A stretch of 64,000 nt of DNA from Deltaproteobacteria bacterium (GCA_020444045.1 JAHLLS010000023.1:28123-92122), one strand, 5' to 3'; shown: positions 52,142 to 60,581, numbered from the stretch's first letter. Notes: generated by a model not told the origin, from the letters alone. A program made the numbers and translations.

Positions 52142-52197
52142 AATAACGTTGCTTGACCATTAAAGCCGTGGGTACCCTAAAATACCCACGGTTTTTT
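52084..52197 (+). promoter_or_regulatory. Transcription attenuator of the aro operon (pairing regions 1 to 4)
   Basis: Region 1 GAACCGG (52084-52090) pairs with CCGGTTC (52122-52128) as a pause hairpin. Region 2 TACCCCCCGG (52116-52125) can instead pair with region 3 CCGTGGGTA (52166-52174) as an antiterminator, with one small internal loop. Region 3 pairs perfectly with region 4 TACCCACGG (52183-52191) as the terminator. A ribosome stalled at the Tyr-Phe-Tyr codons would cover region 1 and free region 2; one reaching the stop codon at 52139 would cover region 2. This is the classical arrangement. Confidence 0.65.
52166..52197 (+). terminator. Intrinsic terminator (attenuator terminator)
   Basis: Nine perfect base pairs (CCGTGGGTA with TACCCACGG) around an eight-base loop are followed by six T (52192-52197), and AAA before the stem can extend it against the T-run. 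It is a strong rho-independent terminator by sequence. It is 162 bp after the VOC stop and 228 bp before the aroA ATG. Confidence 0.92.
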
Positions 52198-52232
52198 ATT
52201 TAGACGAAACGCCAAACGGGGTTATATACATA

Positions 52233-52392
52233 GTACCCATCCAGAAATCGGCAAATTTGGTTGAGATCAAGGCGTGCGGAAAATTTAACCGCAGGCCTAT
52301 TGTTAATATTCCGAGGATTCAATTTTCCGCATAACGCCGCTATTTATCCGCCTTCGGCGGATCGGGCAAATTGGCCATTTGTGGACGCGTAC
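52233..52392 (+). repeat. MITE-like dispersed repeat, copy 2
   Basis: The left end GTACCCATCCAGAAAT matches copy 1 exactly, while the right end is degraded (ATTTGTGGACGCGTAC). No matching flanking duplication is seen, so this is probably the oldest copy. The internal stem is kept as TGCGGAAAATT with AATTTTCCGCA, different in sequence from copy 1 but still self-complementary, and the ATCCGCC/GGCGGAT hairpin is present. It lies between the attenuator terminator and the aroA ribosome site. Confidence 0.85.
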
Positions 52393-52424
52393 TAACTTCG
52401 GATCAGGAGGGTTATCCAGAACTC

Positions 52425-53684
52425 ATGTTCGTCACGCCATCACAGCCTGTTCGCAACAGCGTCGTTCAGATTCCTGGATCCAAAAGCTATACCCACCGTG
52501 TTCTCATTGCGGCCGCTCTGGCCGATGGAAAATCCGTGATTCGAAATGCCCTGAGAAGCGAAGACACCCAACTCACCATGAATGCGTTGCAACAGATGGG
52601 CGTTTCGATCAAAGAGGCCACCTCCGGCATTGAAATCAACGGATGCAACGGCCATTTCCGTCCAACCGAAGACCCGATTTTCTTGGGCAATTCAGGTACC
52701 TCCATGCGCCTGCTGATATCGCTCGCGGCGCTGGGCCAGGGTGAATACTTGCTGACCGGTACACGCCGCATGCAGGAGCGACCGGTTCAGGCCCTGCTAT
52801 ACAGCCTGGGGCAAATCGGGGTGCCGGCCCGGTCCCTGAATCAAAATGGATGTCCGCCCCTGCTGATCACGGGCGGGAAGGTGAACGGCACACACGTTGA
52901 TATCGATTGCTCCATCAGCAGCCAGTTTCTGTCCTCCCTGCTTCTGATGGCGCCAAACACGGATGGTGGTCTGCAGATCGATGTCCGTCGGGGACCCGTT
53001 TCCCGCCCCTATATCGATATGACCGTCGATATCATGCAACAATTTGGTGTAGCGGTGGAGCGGGAAGGGTATGAGCATTTTATGGTTCCGGGACGCCAAC
53101 AATATTGCCCTGGGAACTACACGGTGGAATCGGATGTGTCCAATGCCTCTTATTTCTGGGCTGCGGGCGCCATTACCGGCAAATTGATCAAAGTCCTTGG
53201 CATTCAAGGCGATTCGCTGCAGGGCGATCTGAAAATACTGCACCTTTTTGAGGAAATGGGATGTCAGGTGCGTTTCGAGCAAGACGGTATTGCTGTGGCC
53301 GGCGAAGCACTGAAGCCCATTGAAGCGGACATGGGCGATATGCCCGATATGGTGCCGACGGTGGCCGTTGTGGCGGCCTTTGCCCGGGGAACGTCCTGCA
53401 TTAAAAACGTGGCGCATCTCAGAGCCAAAGAATGTGATCGCTTAGACGCTGTCATAAAGGAACTCAAGTCAATGGGCATCGTGGCGCACAGTTCCGGCGA
53501 TGATCTATATATTGAGGGCGGGCAACCCCTCGCGGCTGAAATTGAAACCTACAACGATCACCGGATTGCCATGAGTTTTGCGATTGCCGGCTTGCAGGCG
53601 CCGGGAACACGCATCCGCAATCCCGGGTGTGTGGAAAAATCCTTCCCGAATTTTTGGGAAGTCTACGAGACCCTTTTTAAATAG
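52425..53684 (+). CDS. aroA: 3-phosphoshikimate 1-carboxyvinyltransferase (EPSP synthase)
   Basis: AroA joins shikimate-3-phosphate and phosphoenolpyruvate in the common aromatic pathway. The 419-residue protein has the substrate-binding motifs IPGSKSYTHRVLIAAALADG, FLGNSGTSMRLLISLAALG, RRGPVSRPYIDMTVDIM and NDHRIAMSFAIAG, all standard. ATG 52425 is preferred; the AGGAGG at 52405 is 14 nt away, longer than usual. It is the first gene after the attenuator and MITE copy 2. aroC follows after 182 bp that include an inverted repeat. Confidence 0.97.
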   Translation: MFVTPSQPVRNSVVQIPGSKSYTHRVLIAAALADGKSVIRNALRSEDTQLTMNALQQMGVSIKEATSGIEINGCNGHFRPTEDPIFLGNSGTSMRLLISLAALGQGEYLLTGTRRMQERPVQALLYSLGQIGVPARSLNQNGCPPLLITGGKVNGTHVDIDCSISSQFLSSLLLMAPNTDGGLQIDVRRGPVSRPYIDMTVDIMQQFGVAVEREGYEHFMVPGRQQYCPGNYTVESDVSNASYFWAAGAITGKLIKVLGIQGDSLQGDLKILHLFEEMGCQVRFEQDGIAVAGEALKPIEADMGDMPDMVPTVAVVAAFARGTSCIKNVAHLRAKECDRLDAVIKELKSMGIVAHSSGDDLYIEGGQPLAAEIETYNDHRIAMSFAIAGLQAPGTRIRNPGCVEKSFPNFWEVYETLFK

Positions 53685-53707
53685 GCAAAAGAAAAACCTA
53701 ATGCTTT

Positions 53708-53834
53708 TACCATGAAGGTCATGAAGAACATGAAGAAAAAAAAGTGTTAGAGGTTTATCACTAAACCAATGGATTATGTTTGTCATTCCGGCGTAAGCCG
53801 GAATTTCTTCATGCCCTTCATGCTCTTCATGGTA
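53708..53834 (+). repeat. Nested inverted repeat between aroA and aroC
   Basis: Arms 53708-53738 and 53804-53834 are complementary at 27 of 31 positions; each arm holds three ATGAAG (or CTTCAT) units nine bases apart. Inside is a perfect 8-bp hairpin ATTCCGGC/GCCGGAAT with GTAA loop (53785-53804), a type of palindrome often dispersed in proteobacterial genomes. The whole could be a small palindromic mobile element. It leaves only about 30 bp before the aroC ATG. Confidence 0.7.
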
Positions 53835-53866
53835 ATATTCTTCGATTTTCTTGCAGGAGCAAGCGC

Positions 53867-54946
53867 ATGTCCAGTACTTACGGTACCCTTTTAAGTGTAA
53901 CCACTTTCGGCGAATCCCATTGCAAAGGGGTTGGGGCGATTCTTGACGGTGTTCCGTCCCGGTTGCCCCTTTCCGAGAGTGACATCCAACCGCAATTGGA
54001 TCGACGGCGACCAGGGCAAAGCCGCCTGACCACGGATCGCCAGGAAGCCGACCAGGTGACCATCCTGTCCGGGGTGGAAAACGGGCTCACGCTGGGCACG
54101 CCAATTGGCCTCTTTGTCGCCAACAAGGATCAGATTCCCGGCGATTACGGGGCCATGCAAGATATTCCACGGCCATCGCACGCGGATTATACCTATCAGA
54201 TGAAATACGGCATCCGGGCCAGCAGCGGGGGAGGGCGGTCCAGTGCCCGAGAAACCATCGGGCGGGTAGCGGCAGGGGCTATTGCCGAAAAATTTCTGCA
54301 CGAACTGTTTGGCATCGACATTGTGGCCTGGGTCAGTGCTGTCGGCCCGATCGAGCCGCCGGCCATCGATGCGGAAACCCTCACCCGCGACACGGTTGAC
54401 CACTATTCCGTTAGGTGCCCCCACGAAGAAACCGCCGACCAGATGGAAAAGCTCATCCTGCAGCTCAAGGAAGAAGGTGACTCCATCGGGGGAATCGTTT
54501 CATGCATATGCCGTTGTGTTCCGGTAGGGTTGGGCGAACCGGTTTTTGACAAACTGGAGGCCAAACTGGCCCAGGCCATGATGTCCATTCCCGCCACCAA
54601 AGGGTTTGAAATCGGTTCCGGATTTGCCGGCACGCGCATGAAAGGATCGGTTCATAACGACCCCTTTGCGAAAGAGGGCGATAGATTGATGCCGTCCCAA
54701 AACAACAGTGGGGGAACCCTGGGCGGTATCAGCAGCGGCGCTCCGATCCTGTTTCGCGTGGCCTTCAAGCCGCCGGCGACCATCAAACTGCCCCAGAAAA
54801 CCGTTGATTTCGAAGGCGCACCCGCTGTTCTGGAAGCCAAGGGGCGACACGATCCCTGCGTCGTGCCCCGGGCGGTACCGATTGTTGAAAGTATGGCCGC
54901 CCTTGTTCTCGGAGATTTGGTATTGCGGCAGAAGATGCGGGGGTGA
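53867..54946 (+). CDS. aroC: Chorismate synthase
   Basis: AroC makes chorismate, the branch point to Phe, Tyr and Trp, with reduced FMN as cofactor. The 359-residue protein has the diagnostic blocks TTFGESHCKGVGAILDGVP, GRSSARETIGRVAAGA, RMKGSVHNDPF-type and NNSGGTLGGISSGAPI, and RHDPCVVPRAVPIVESMAAL. The ATG at 53867 has an AGGAG site; the frame is open 29 codons upstream, across the inverted repeat, which I exclude. MITE copy 3 follows 57 bp after the stop. Confidence 0.97.
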   Translation: MSSTYGTLLSVTTFGESHCKGVGAILDGVPSRLPLSESDIQPQLDRRRPGQSRLTTDRQEADQVTILSGVENGLTLGTPIGLFVANKDQIPGDYGAMQDIPRPSHADYTYQMKYGIRASSGGGRSSARETIGRVAAGAIAEKFLHELFGIDIVAWVSAVGPIEPPAIDAETLTRDTVDHYSVRCPHEETADQMEKLILQLKEEGDSIGGIVSCICRCVPVGLGEPVFDKLEAKLAQAMMSIPATKGFEIGSGFAGTRMKGSVHNDPFAKEGDRLMPSQNNSGGTLGGISSGAPILFRVAFKPPATIKLPQKTVDFEGAPAVLEAKGRHDPCVVPRAVPIVESMAALVLGDLVLRQKMRG

Positions 54947-55003
54947 TGGGGTGGAATCCTTGGATCCTGTTTGGCCCCGATGACCAACGACTGTTGTTAA
55001 GTA

Positions 55004-55144
55004 GTGCCCATCCAGAAATTGGCAAATTTGGTTGAGATCAAGGCGCACGGAAGATTTAACCGCAGGCATATGGTTGATATTCCGAGGATTCAATTTTTCG
55101 TGCAACGCAGATATTGGGCAAATTGGTCATTTATGGATGGGCAC
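55004..55144 (+). repeat. MITE-like dispersed repeat, copy 3
   Basis: The element starts GTGCCCATCCAGAAAT and ends ATTTATGGATGGGCAC, inverted repeats matching at 15 of 16 positions. The third base pair is G-C here but A-T in copy 1, so both ends changed together. It is flanked by perfect TAAGTA on each side (54998-55003 and 55145-55150). It is shorter (141 bp) because the ATCCGCC/GGCGGAT hairpin is missing. It ends 13 bp before the aminotransferase ATG, where no good ribosome site is visible. Confidence 0.88.
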
Positions 55145-55157
55145 TAAGTACTGACCT

Positions 55158-56288
55158 ATGTATATATCCGATAAATTTAACAATATTCTTCCATCAGGAA
55201 CGCTGAAATTTACGGTCCTGATACAGGAATTGCGTGCCGCCGGACGAGATGTGATCGATCTTGCCGTGGGCGAGCCGGATTTCGCTGTTGATGCGGATGT
55301 GACGACCGCCACCATCAGGGCCTTGACCGATGGACACACGCGTTACGGTCCCGTAGCCGGTCTTCCTTTGTTGAGGGAGAAACTGGCGGCTGAATTCGAG
55401 GGATATGGCCCCGCGAATATTCTCGTCACCAATGGGGCCAAACAGGGCCTTTTTGAAGTTTTTCAGGCCATTTGCGACCCCGGGCGAGAGGTGATCATCC
55501 CATCCCCCTCCTGGGTCAGCTTTCAGCATCAGGTTCGGCTGGCCGGTGGGACGCCGGTGATGGTCGATACGATTCAGCATCAACTCGATCCCGACGCCAT
55601 GGCCCACGCCGTGACCGATCGTACCGTGGCCATCCTGATCAACTCGCCCAACAACCCCACCGGGGCGGTCTATGACCGCAGCGCTCTGGAACGCATTATC
55701 GACATCTGTCGAAAAAATAATTTGTGGTTGATCTCCGACGAGGCCTACGCGGCTTTCGTCTATGGTGACACCTCATTCAAAAGTCTTTTCGATTTTCCCG
55801 AAATTCGACCGCAATTGATTGTCGTGCGCAGTTTTTCTAAAACCTATGGCATGACCGGTTTCCGGGTCGGGTATGTGGCGGCCGCCCAGGAAATGATTGC
55901 CCGCCTCACGACCGTCCATGGGCACCTGACAGGCAATGTCTGTACCTTTGCCCAGCATGGCGCTTTGTCTGCCATCGATACCCCCTCTAATGCGCTGGAA
56001 CAGCGTCGCCGGCAGTTTCAGAAAAGGCGAGATTTGGCGGTCCAAATGGGAGGTGAACTCTTTGATTTGACGGTTCCCGATGGCGCTTTTTACCTGTTTC
56101 CGAGCGTTGCATGTTATCAGGAGCGGTACGGCGACGATCAGGCTTTCGCCCAATACGTGTTGGAAAAGGCCAATGTCGCGGTGGTGCCGGGGGCTTTTTT
56201 TGGGGCGCCCGGCCATATTCGAATCTCTTTTGCGACCGGCACCGAGCGGCTGTCTAAGGGCTTACAACGCATCAAGGACGTTTTATGA
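55158..56288 (+). CDS. PLP-dependent aminotransferase, aspartate/aromatic type
   Basis: The 376-residue protein is a class I/II aminotransferase. Motifs are LAVGEPDFAVDADVT, NSPNNPTGAVYD, the PLP lysine in RSFSKTYGMTGFRVGY and the C-terminal HIRISFATG (arginine for the substrate carboxylate). In its position before prephenate dehydrogenase it likely makes Tyr/Phe from their keto acids (or acts on prephenate), but aspartate specificity cannot be excluded. Its stop overlaps the next gene (ATGA). MITE copy 3 sits directly upstream and may have displaced its original ribosome site. Confidence 0.92.
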   Translation: MYISDKFNNILPSGTLKFTVLIQELRAAGRDVIDLAVGEPDFAVDADVTTATIRALTDGHTRYGPVAGLPLLREKLAAEFEGYGPANILVTNGAKQGLFEVFQAICDPGREVIIPSPSWVSFQHQVRLAGGTPVMVDTIQHQLDPDAMAHAVTDRTVAILINSPNNPTGAVYDRSALERIIDICRKNNLWLISDEAYAAFVYGDTSFKSLFDFPEIRPQLIVVRSFSKTYGMTGFRVGYVAAAQEMIARLTTVHGHLTGNVCTFAQHGALSAIDTPSNALEQRRRQFQKRRDLAVQMGGELFDLTVPDGAFYLFPSVACYQERYGDDQAFAQYVLEKANVAVVPGAFFGAPGHIRISFATGTERLSKGLQRIKDVL

Positions 56289-57010
56289 TCGGTTTAATCG
56301 GATTCGGACGATTCGGTGCCCTTACGGCCCGCTACCTTGCCGAGGATTGCAAGGTCCTGGTCTACTCGGCCAGCCAAAAGGCGGCGGCGATCGAGGCCGT
56401 CGGGGCCTCCAAAGCCACGCTGGCGGAAGTCTGTGCTCAGCCTTTCCTGGTGCTGTGCGTCCCGATCAGCGCCATGCGGGAGACGCTTCAAAAAATCGCC
56501 CCTCTCATCGCCCAGGAAACGGTGGTCATCGATGTATGCTCGGTCAAAAAGCATCCGGTCGATTGGATGCAGGAACTGTTGGCGAACCATACGGCCATTC
56601 TGGGCACTCATCCCATGTTCGGTCCGGACAGCGCCGCTGAATCACTTGACGGACGTAAAATAGTGCTCTGCAACGTCACCACGAGGCCGGACCTCTATCG
56701 TAAAATATATGACTATCTGCGGGGGAAGGGGCTGGAAGTCATCGAAGCTACGCCGGAAGAACATGATCGCCAGATTGCCGTTAGCCTGTCGCTCACGCAT
56801 TTTATCGGACGATCACTGGCGGAATTCGGTGCTGAAAAACTCAAGATCGACACGGAAGGGTATAAGCGACTCACGTATACGCTGGAGGTGGTGGAGCACG
56901 ACACCTGGCAGCTTTTTCGGGACATGCATCAGTTCAACCCCTATGCCCGCGAAATCCGTGAAAAATTTATGGCCGCCATGGGACGCATCGACGAAAAACT
57001 CGAAAATTGA
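56285..57010 (+). CDS. tyrA: Prephenate/arogenate dehydrogenase
   Basis: This 241-residue protein is a compact TyrA-type dehydrogenase: the NAD(P)-binding loop GFGRFG is at residues 6-11, followed by VLCVPISAMRETLQKIAPL, VIDVCSVKKHPVDWM, LGTHPMFGPDSA (conserved His-Pro-Met-Phe-Gly-Pro) and QIAVSLSLTHFIGRSL. It oxidatively decarboxylates prephenate or arogenate toward tyrosine. There is no chorismate mutase or ACT domain, so feedback control by tyrosine through ACT is absent. It overlaps the aminotransferase by 4 bp. Cofactor and exact substrate are undetermined. Confidence 0.92.
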   Translation: MIGLIGFGRFGALTARYLAEDCKVLVYSASQKAAAIEAVGASKATLAEVCAQPFLVLCVPISAMRETLQKIAPLIAQETVVIDVCSVKKHPVDWMQELLANHTAILGTHPMFGPDSAAESLDGRKIVLCNVTTRPDLYRKIYDYLRGKGLEVIEATPEEHDRQIAVSLSLTHFIGRSLAEFGAEKLKIDTEGYKRLTYTLEVVEHDTWQLFRDMHQFNPYAREIREKFMAAMGRIDEKLEN

Positions 57011-57100
57011 AAATGCCGAACTGACAACACTTAACATCAAGCATTTCCCGATGATCACGGGCCTGGTGCCGGCTTCCCAAAAAGAATTCTAACCCGTCGC

Positions 57101-57334
57101 TTACTGGCGGTCGAGAAATCCGTAGTTCTCACGATCCGCAACATATGCATCAAATCCATTTTCATCGATGAAGTTTGACAGGAGATCTTCCAGCAGGTCG
57201 GCTGTATCGATGCGATAATGCCCCTTTTCGTTTCTTCCCACGATTTCCTTGGCGGTACGCACGATGGTTTGAAGCGTCTCTCCCGAGACGGCAAGCGTCA
57301 CGTTGACGCGCACCGTATCTGAACTATTTCCCAT
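57101..57334 (-). CDS. Small hypothetical protein
   Basis: The 77-residue product is not recognised. A good AAGGAGA site lies 7 nt before the ATG, which makes it likely to be real. The segment starting VRVNVTLAVSGETLQTIVRT is followed by a Lys-rich middle and an acidic C-terminus (DLLEDLLSNFIDENGFDAYV). It is convergent with tyrA and lies alone on the minus strand. A structural or regulatory small protein is possible, but nothing more can be said. Confidence 0.6.
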   Translation of the reverse strand: MGNSSDTVRVNVTLAVSGETLQTIVRTAKEIVGRNEKGHYRIDTADLLEDLLSNFIDENGFDAYVADRENYGFLDRQ

Positions 57335-57787
57335 TTTTGGCTCTCCTTGATTTCAGTTGGTTGCCACGCAGGACCCCGATCCGGAATCGGAATTATCATC
57401 TTCCACCATCACCCATCCGGAATCAAGCTTTCTGTCGCCAAAGAAGAATGTCTTGCACATCCAACTGGGCACCGACGCACAGAAATGAGGGCAAAGCGGC
57501 TGTTTCATGGGGTCGTAATCCGCTGCCTGATATCGCTATGAAAAACAATTTAAAATATATTCTCCAAATTTAAAAAAACAGGATAGTGATGTAATATAAA
57601 GTATTTGTAATCATACTTTTTGGGCGCGCAGCGCCAGTTAAAAATTCGAAGCATCTGATTCGAATTTTTTGGTACAGATATTGGTAAAGGAAACAACCAG
57701 TCCCTTACCGGTCATGGCCTCTTTTGAGAGCAAATTCACAACGGGCCATGACCCAACTCAAATCCCATATTTTGGAAGGAGAAGCGC
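57335..57787. other. Gene-free stretch before the ComEA-like gene
   Basis: The first 200 bp show nothing convincing. From about 57540 the DNA turns AT-rich. A perfect 11-bp stem AAAAATTCGAA/TTCGAATTTTT (57640-57650 with 57659-57669) around an eight-base loop, with A-runs and T-runs on its two sides, could act as a bidirectional terminator. The promoter of the ComEA-like gene must lie between it and 57770, but no clear boxes were found. Confidence 0.55.
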
Positions 57788-58066
57788 ATGAAAAAGGTAC
57801 TGGTTCTCATGTTAATGGTTTGTTTTATGGCAGTGACGGCAGCACCCGTTGTTGCCGCGGGCAACGACACCATCAACATCAATACTGCATCGGTCGATGA
57901 ACTGACCCAACTACAGAAGGTGGGCCCGAAAACAGCGGAAAACATCGTGGCCTATCGGGATGCCCATGGCCCTTTCAAAACCGTCGACGATCTTAAGAAC
58001 GTCAAGGGGGTCGGTGACAAAATTCTGGAATTGAACAAAGATCGGATTTTCGTGGGTAAACAATAA
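57788..58066 (+). CDS. Exported ComEA-like helix-hairpin-helix protein
   Basis: The 92-residue precursor has a Sec signal peptide (about 1-23, ending VVAAG) and then a double helix-hairpin-helix module: INTASVDELTQLQKVGPKTA and VDDLKNVKGVGDKILELNKD. This is the DNA-binding part of ComEA, which in competent bacteria captures DNA in the periplasm. No other competence genes are in the window, and many bacteria keep such small proteins without proven uptake. GAAGGAGAA is the ribosome site. A strong hairpin follows the stop. Confidence 0.9.
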   Translation: MKKVLVLMLMVCFMAVTAAPVVAAGNDTININTASVDELTQLQKVGPKTAENIVAYRDAHGPFKTVDDLKNVKGVGDKILELNKDRIFVGKQ

Positions 58067-58080
58067 CCCGGCGATGGGAA

Positions 58081-58118
58081 AACGGCAGCCACGTGCTTTG
58101 CAAGTGGCTGCCGTTCTA
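58081..58118 (+). terminator. Terminator-like hairpin after the ComEA-like gene
   Basis: AACGGCAGCCAC (58081-58092) pairs perfectly with GTGGCTGCCGTT (58104-58115): 12 bp around an 11-base loop, starting 14 bp after the stop codon. Only a short T-poor tail (TTCTAT) follows, so efficiency is unclear. Confidence 0.7.
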
Positions 58119-58372
58119 TCCTGAATTCACCCCATATATCCCTCACGTCTTTTGAACCAAGTGTGGACTTATTTCCAATCCCACCGCGAACAGCCAAAAG
58201 ATGTTGACTTTCCTATTATTATATGGTCATAGAGCATGCGTTCAATTGCTGAACGTAACCATTCTTTTCAAATGTATCATATCTCTGAAGGGCCATCTTT
58301 CTACATGCGGATGGAACCCACCCGGCGGAGCTATCGATGCCTTCCCAACCGTTGGATTGAATCAATCCTAAA

Positions 58373-58951
58373 ATGGATACCCAAGATATCCGCACGCTGA
58401 AAATCCTGGAAGCCATCGACGGACAGGATTCGCCTAGCCAGCGCGACATGGCGGAAGCCTTGAACATCTCCTTGGGGCTGATCAACTCCTTTATCCGGCG
58501 TTTGGCCAAAAAGGGGTATTTCAAGGTCACCCACCTTCCGAAAAACAGGATGCGGTATATTCTCACGCCCCAGGGCGTGACCGAAAAAACCCGCTTGACC
58601 TATGCTTACATTCAGTATTCCTATCGCTTCTACCGTGATGCGCGCCACCGCACGCGCAATCTCTTCCATGAACTGAAAGCGGAGGGAGTCGAGCGGGTGG
58701 CTTTTTTCGGGGAAGGGGACCTGGCCGAAATCGCCTATCTGTCGCTTCAGGAATCAAATCTGACATTCGTTGCGATCAGCGATTTCACCGGGAATGGCGG
58801 TTCTTTTTTCGGACACCGCATTCTCGGCATGGATGAACTGCTGGAAACCGCTTTCGATGTCGTGGTGTTGACCAACGACAGGCTCGATCCCGACATAGTG
58901 GGGCTTCTGGTCGAAAAAGGCGTTGTGGCGTCCAAGATTAAAACTTTCTAA
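58373..58951 (+). CDS. Winged-helix regulator with C-terminal Rossmann-like domain
   Basis: The 192-residue protein has an N-terminal winged helix-turn-helix (about 5-70; ILEAIDGQDSPSQRDMAEAL then INSFIRRLAKKGYFKVTHLP). Its C-terminal half (about 100-190) has the look of a small nucleotide- or CoA-binding fold (AFFGEGDLAEIAYLSLQES, FFGHRILGMDELLETAFDVV). Similar two-part regulators stand in front of surface polysaccharide genes in many bacteria, which fits the DegT-type aminotransferase 108 bp downstream. There is no clear ribosome site before the ATG, and no ligand can be named. Confidence 0.8.
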   Translation: MDTQDIRTLKILEAIDGQDSPSQRDMAEALNISLGLINSFIRRLAKKGYFKVTHLPKNRMRYILTPQGVTEKTRLTYAYIQYSYRFYRDARHRTRNLFHELKAEGVERVAFFGEGDLAEIAYLSLQESNLTFVAISDFTGNGGSFFGHRILGMDELLETAFDVVVLTNDRLDPDIVGLLVEKGVVASKIKTF

Positions 58952-59059
58952 ACCTCGTCTCCACCGATGGCGCAGATTATCGCAGACAAAATCATAAGGA
59001 CCCTTGAACATGTCTTTCTCACCTGCAAAATTTGCGGATAAAACTGGTTCTGGAGAAAT

Positions 59060-60244
59060 ATGAAATTTATCGACCTCGCCCTTCAACAGGCACGCATCAG
59101 ACCCAACATAGAGAAACGCATCCTCGGCGTGCTTGATCACGGGCACTACGTGCTGGGGCCGGAAATTGAAGAACTGGAAAGCCGTTTAAGCCAATACGTG
59201 GGCGTATCCCATGCCCTGGCCTGTGCCTCCGGCACCGATGCCCTCCTGATGGCACTGATGGCCTATGAAATCGGCCCCGGCGATGCGGTTTTCACCACCC
59301 CGTTTTCGTTTTTTGCAACGGCTGAAGTCATTAGTCTTTTAGGAGCTACGCCCGTCTTTGTCGATATTGAAGAAAGCAGTTTCAACATTGATCCAGTATT
59401 ACTGGAAGCGGCTATTCGTGATGTAGCGAACGACGAACGAACTCATCCGGTTTACCGATATCTGACAGCAGATGAAACGCTGGCGCCCAAGGCTGTGATC
59501 GCGGTGGACCTGTTCGGGCTGCCGGCGGACTACCTGGCCATCAGCAACATCGCTCAAAAATATAATTTGGCAGTGGTCGAGGATGCGGCGCAGTCTTTTG
59601 GGGCCGAACTGAATGGTCAAAAAGCCTGCGCTCTGGCCGATATTGCCTGCACCTCGTTTTACCCCGCCAAGCCTTTGGGGTGCTATGGTGATGGTGGCAT
59701 GTGTTTCACCAATGATGATCGAATGGCCGAAATTATGCGGTCCATTCGCATTCATGGCATGGGAGACCACCAATACGACAATATCAGGGTGGGTATCAAC
59801 GGCAGACTCGATACAATACAGGCTGCAGTGTTGCTTTCTAAATTCGAAATTTTCCCTGAAGAAGTCGTCCTGCGGAACACGGCCGCAAATCGATATGAAA
59901 CTCTGATAGGCTCATTGAGCAGTTTGAAGCTGCCGAAAGTCCCAGAAGGCGCACAAAGCGCATGGGCGCAATACTCCCTGTTAGCGCAGAACCAATCTCA
60001 ACGTGAAAGGTTGCGGTCCCGTTTGAACAAGGAAAATATACCAACAGCGATTTATTATCCGAAGCCCTTGCATCTGCAAAAGGCGTTCACGCCATTAGGA
60101 TACCGGGAAGGCGATTTCCCGGTTAGTGAATCTTGTGCGGGACGGATTTTCAGCCTGCCGATGCACCCCTATATAACAGCACAGGAACAGGAAAAAGTCG
60201 CTGGTGCGCTCAACTCGAGTTTTGCGGAATGCCCCCCTCTTTAA
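59060..60244 (+). CDS. DegT/DnrJ/EryC1-type sugar aminotransferase
   Basis: The 394-residue protein is a PLP-dependent nucleotide-sugar aminotransferase. Evidence: HGHYVLGPEIEELESRLSQ, CASGTDALLMALMAYEIGPG, VEDAAQSFGAEL and the PLP-lysine region FYPAKPLGCYGDGGMCF. It probably makes amino sugars such as a UDP-2,3-diamino sugar for O-antigen, but the exact donor cannot be told. Length is normal. GGAGAAAT precedes the ATG. It is the last intact typical gene before the mobile-element zone, and its G+C is like its neighbours. Confidence 0.93.
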   Translation: MKFIDLALQQARIRPNIEKRILGVLDHGHYVLGPEIEELESRLSQYVGVSHALACASGTDALLMALMAYEIGPGDAVFTTPFSFFATAEVISLLGATPVFVDIEESSFNIDPVLLEAAIRDVANDERTHPVYRYLTADETLAPKAVIAVDLFGLPADYLAISNIAQKYNLAVVEDAAQSFGAELNGQKACALADIACTSFYPAKPLGCYGDGGMCFTNDDRMAEIMRSIRIHGMGDHQYDNIRVGINGRLDTIQAAVLLSKFEIFPEEVVLRNTAANRYETLIGSLSSLKLPKVPEGAQSAWAQYSLLAQNQSQRERLRSRLNKENIPTAIYYPKPLHLQKAFTPLGYREGDFPVSESCAGRIFSLPMHPYITAQEQEKVAGALNSSFAECPPL

Positions 60245-60581
60245 ATTCGATTCATCACGTCTTTATTTCAAAATCCAGACAAGATAATAGGCTGATGTTT
60301 TTCGAAACATTAAATAAACATATCACGCAGAGACCTTTGAAAATCAGGCCACATTTCCGATTTTCTGATTCAGGAAGCTTTTTTTCAGAAAATTTCAGGG
60401 AGATCATCTACAATTTTGAAGGTACAGAGGCGATTGAGTAAGCCATTTGGTCATCATGGTCCCTATGGGAGCCATAATTGCTTTGCCTCCCGAGGCCGGA
60501 CAATCTCATCCGGCTTCCCCCTCGGCTTTTACCCCACCGCTTTTGGAAGGATTTTCATCCCCCTGAACACGTTGAAGGCGG

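Noticed and set aside
52004..52165. Known riboswitch (for example c-di-GMP) before the terminator at 52166
   Set aside because: No conserved core of a known class is present; the leader ORF with alternative stems explains the region better.
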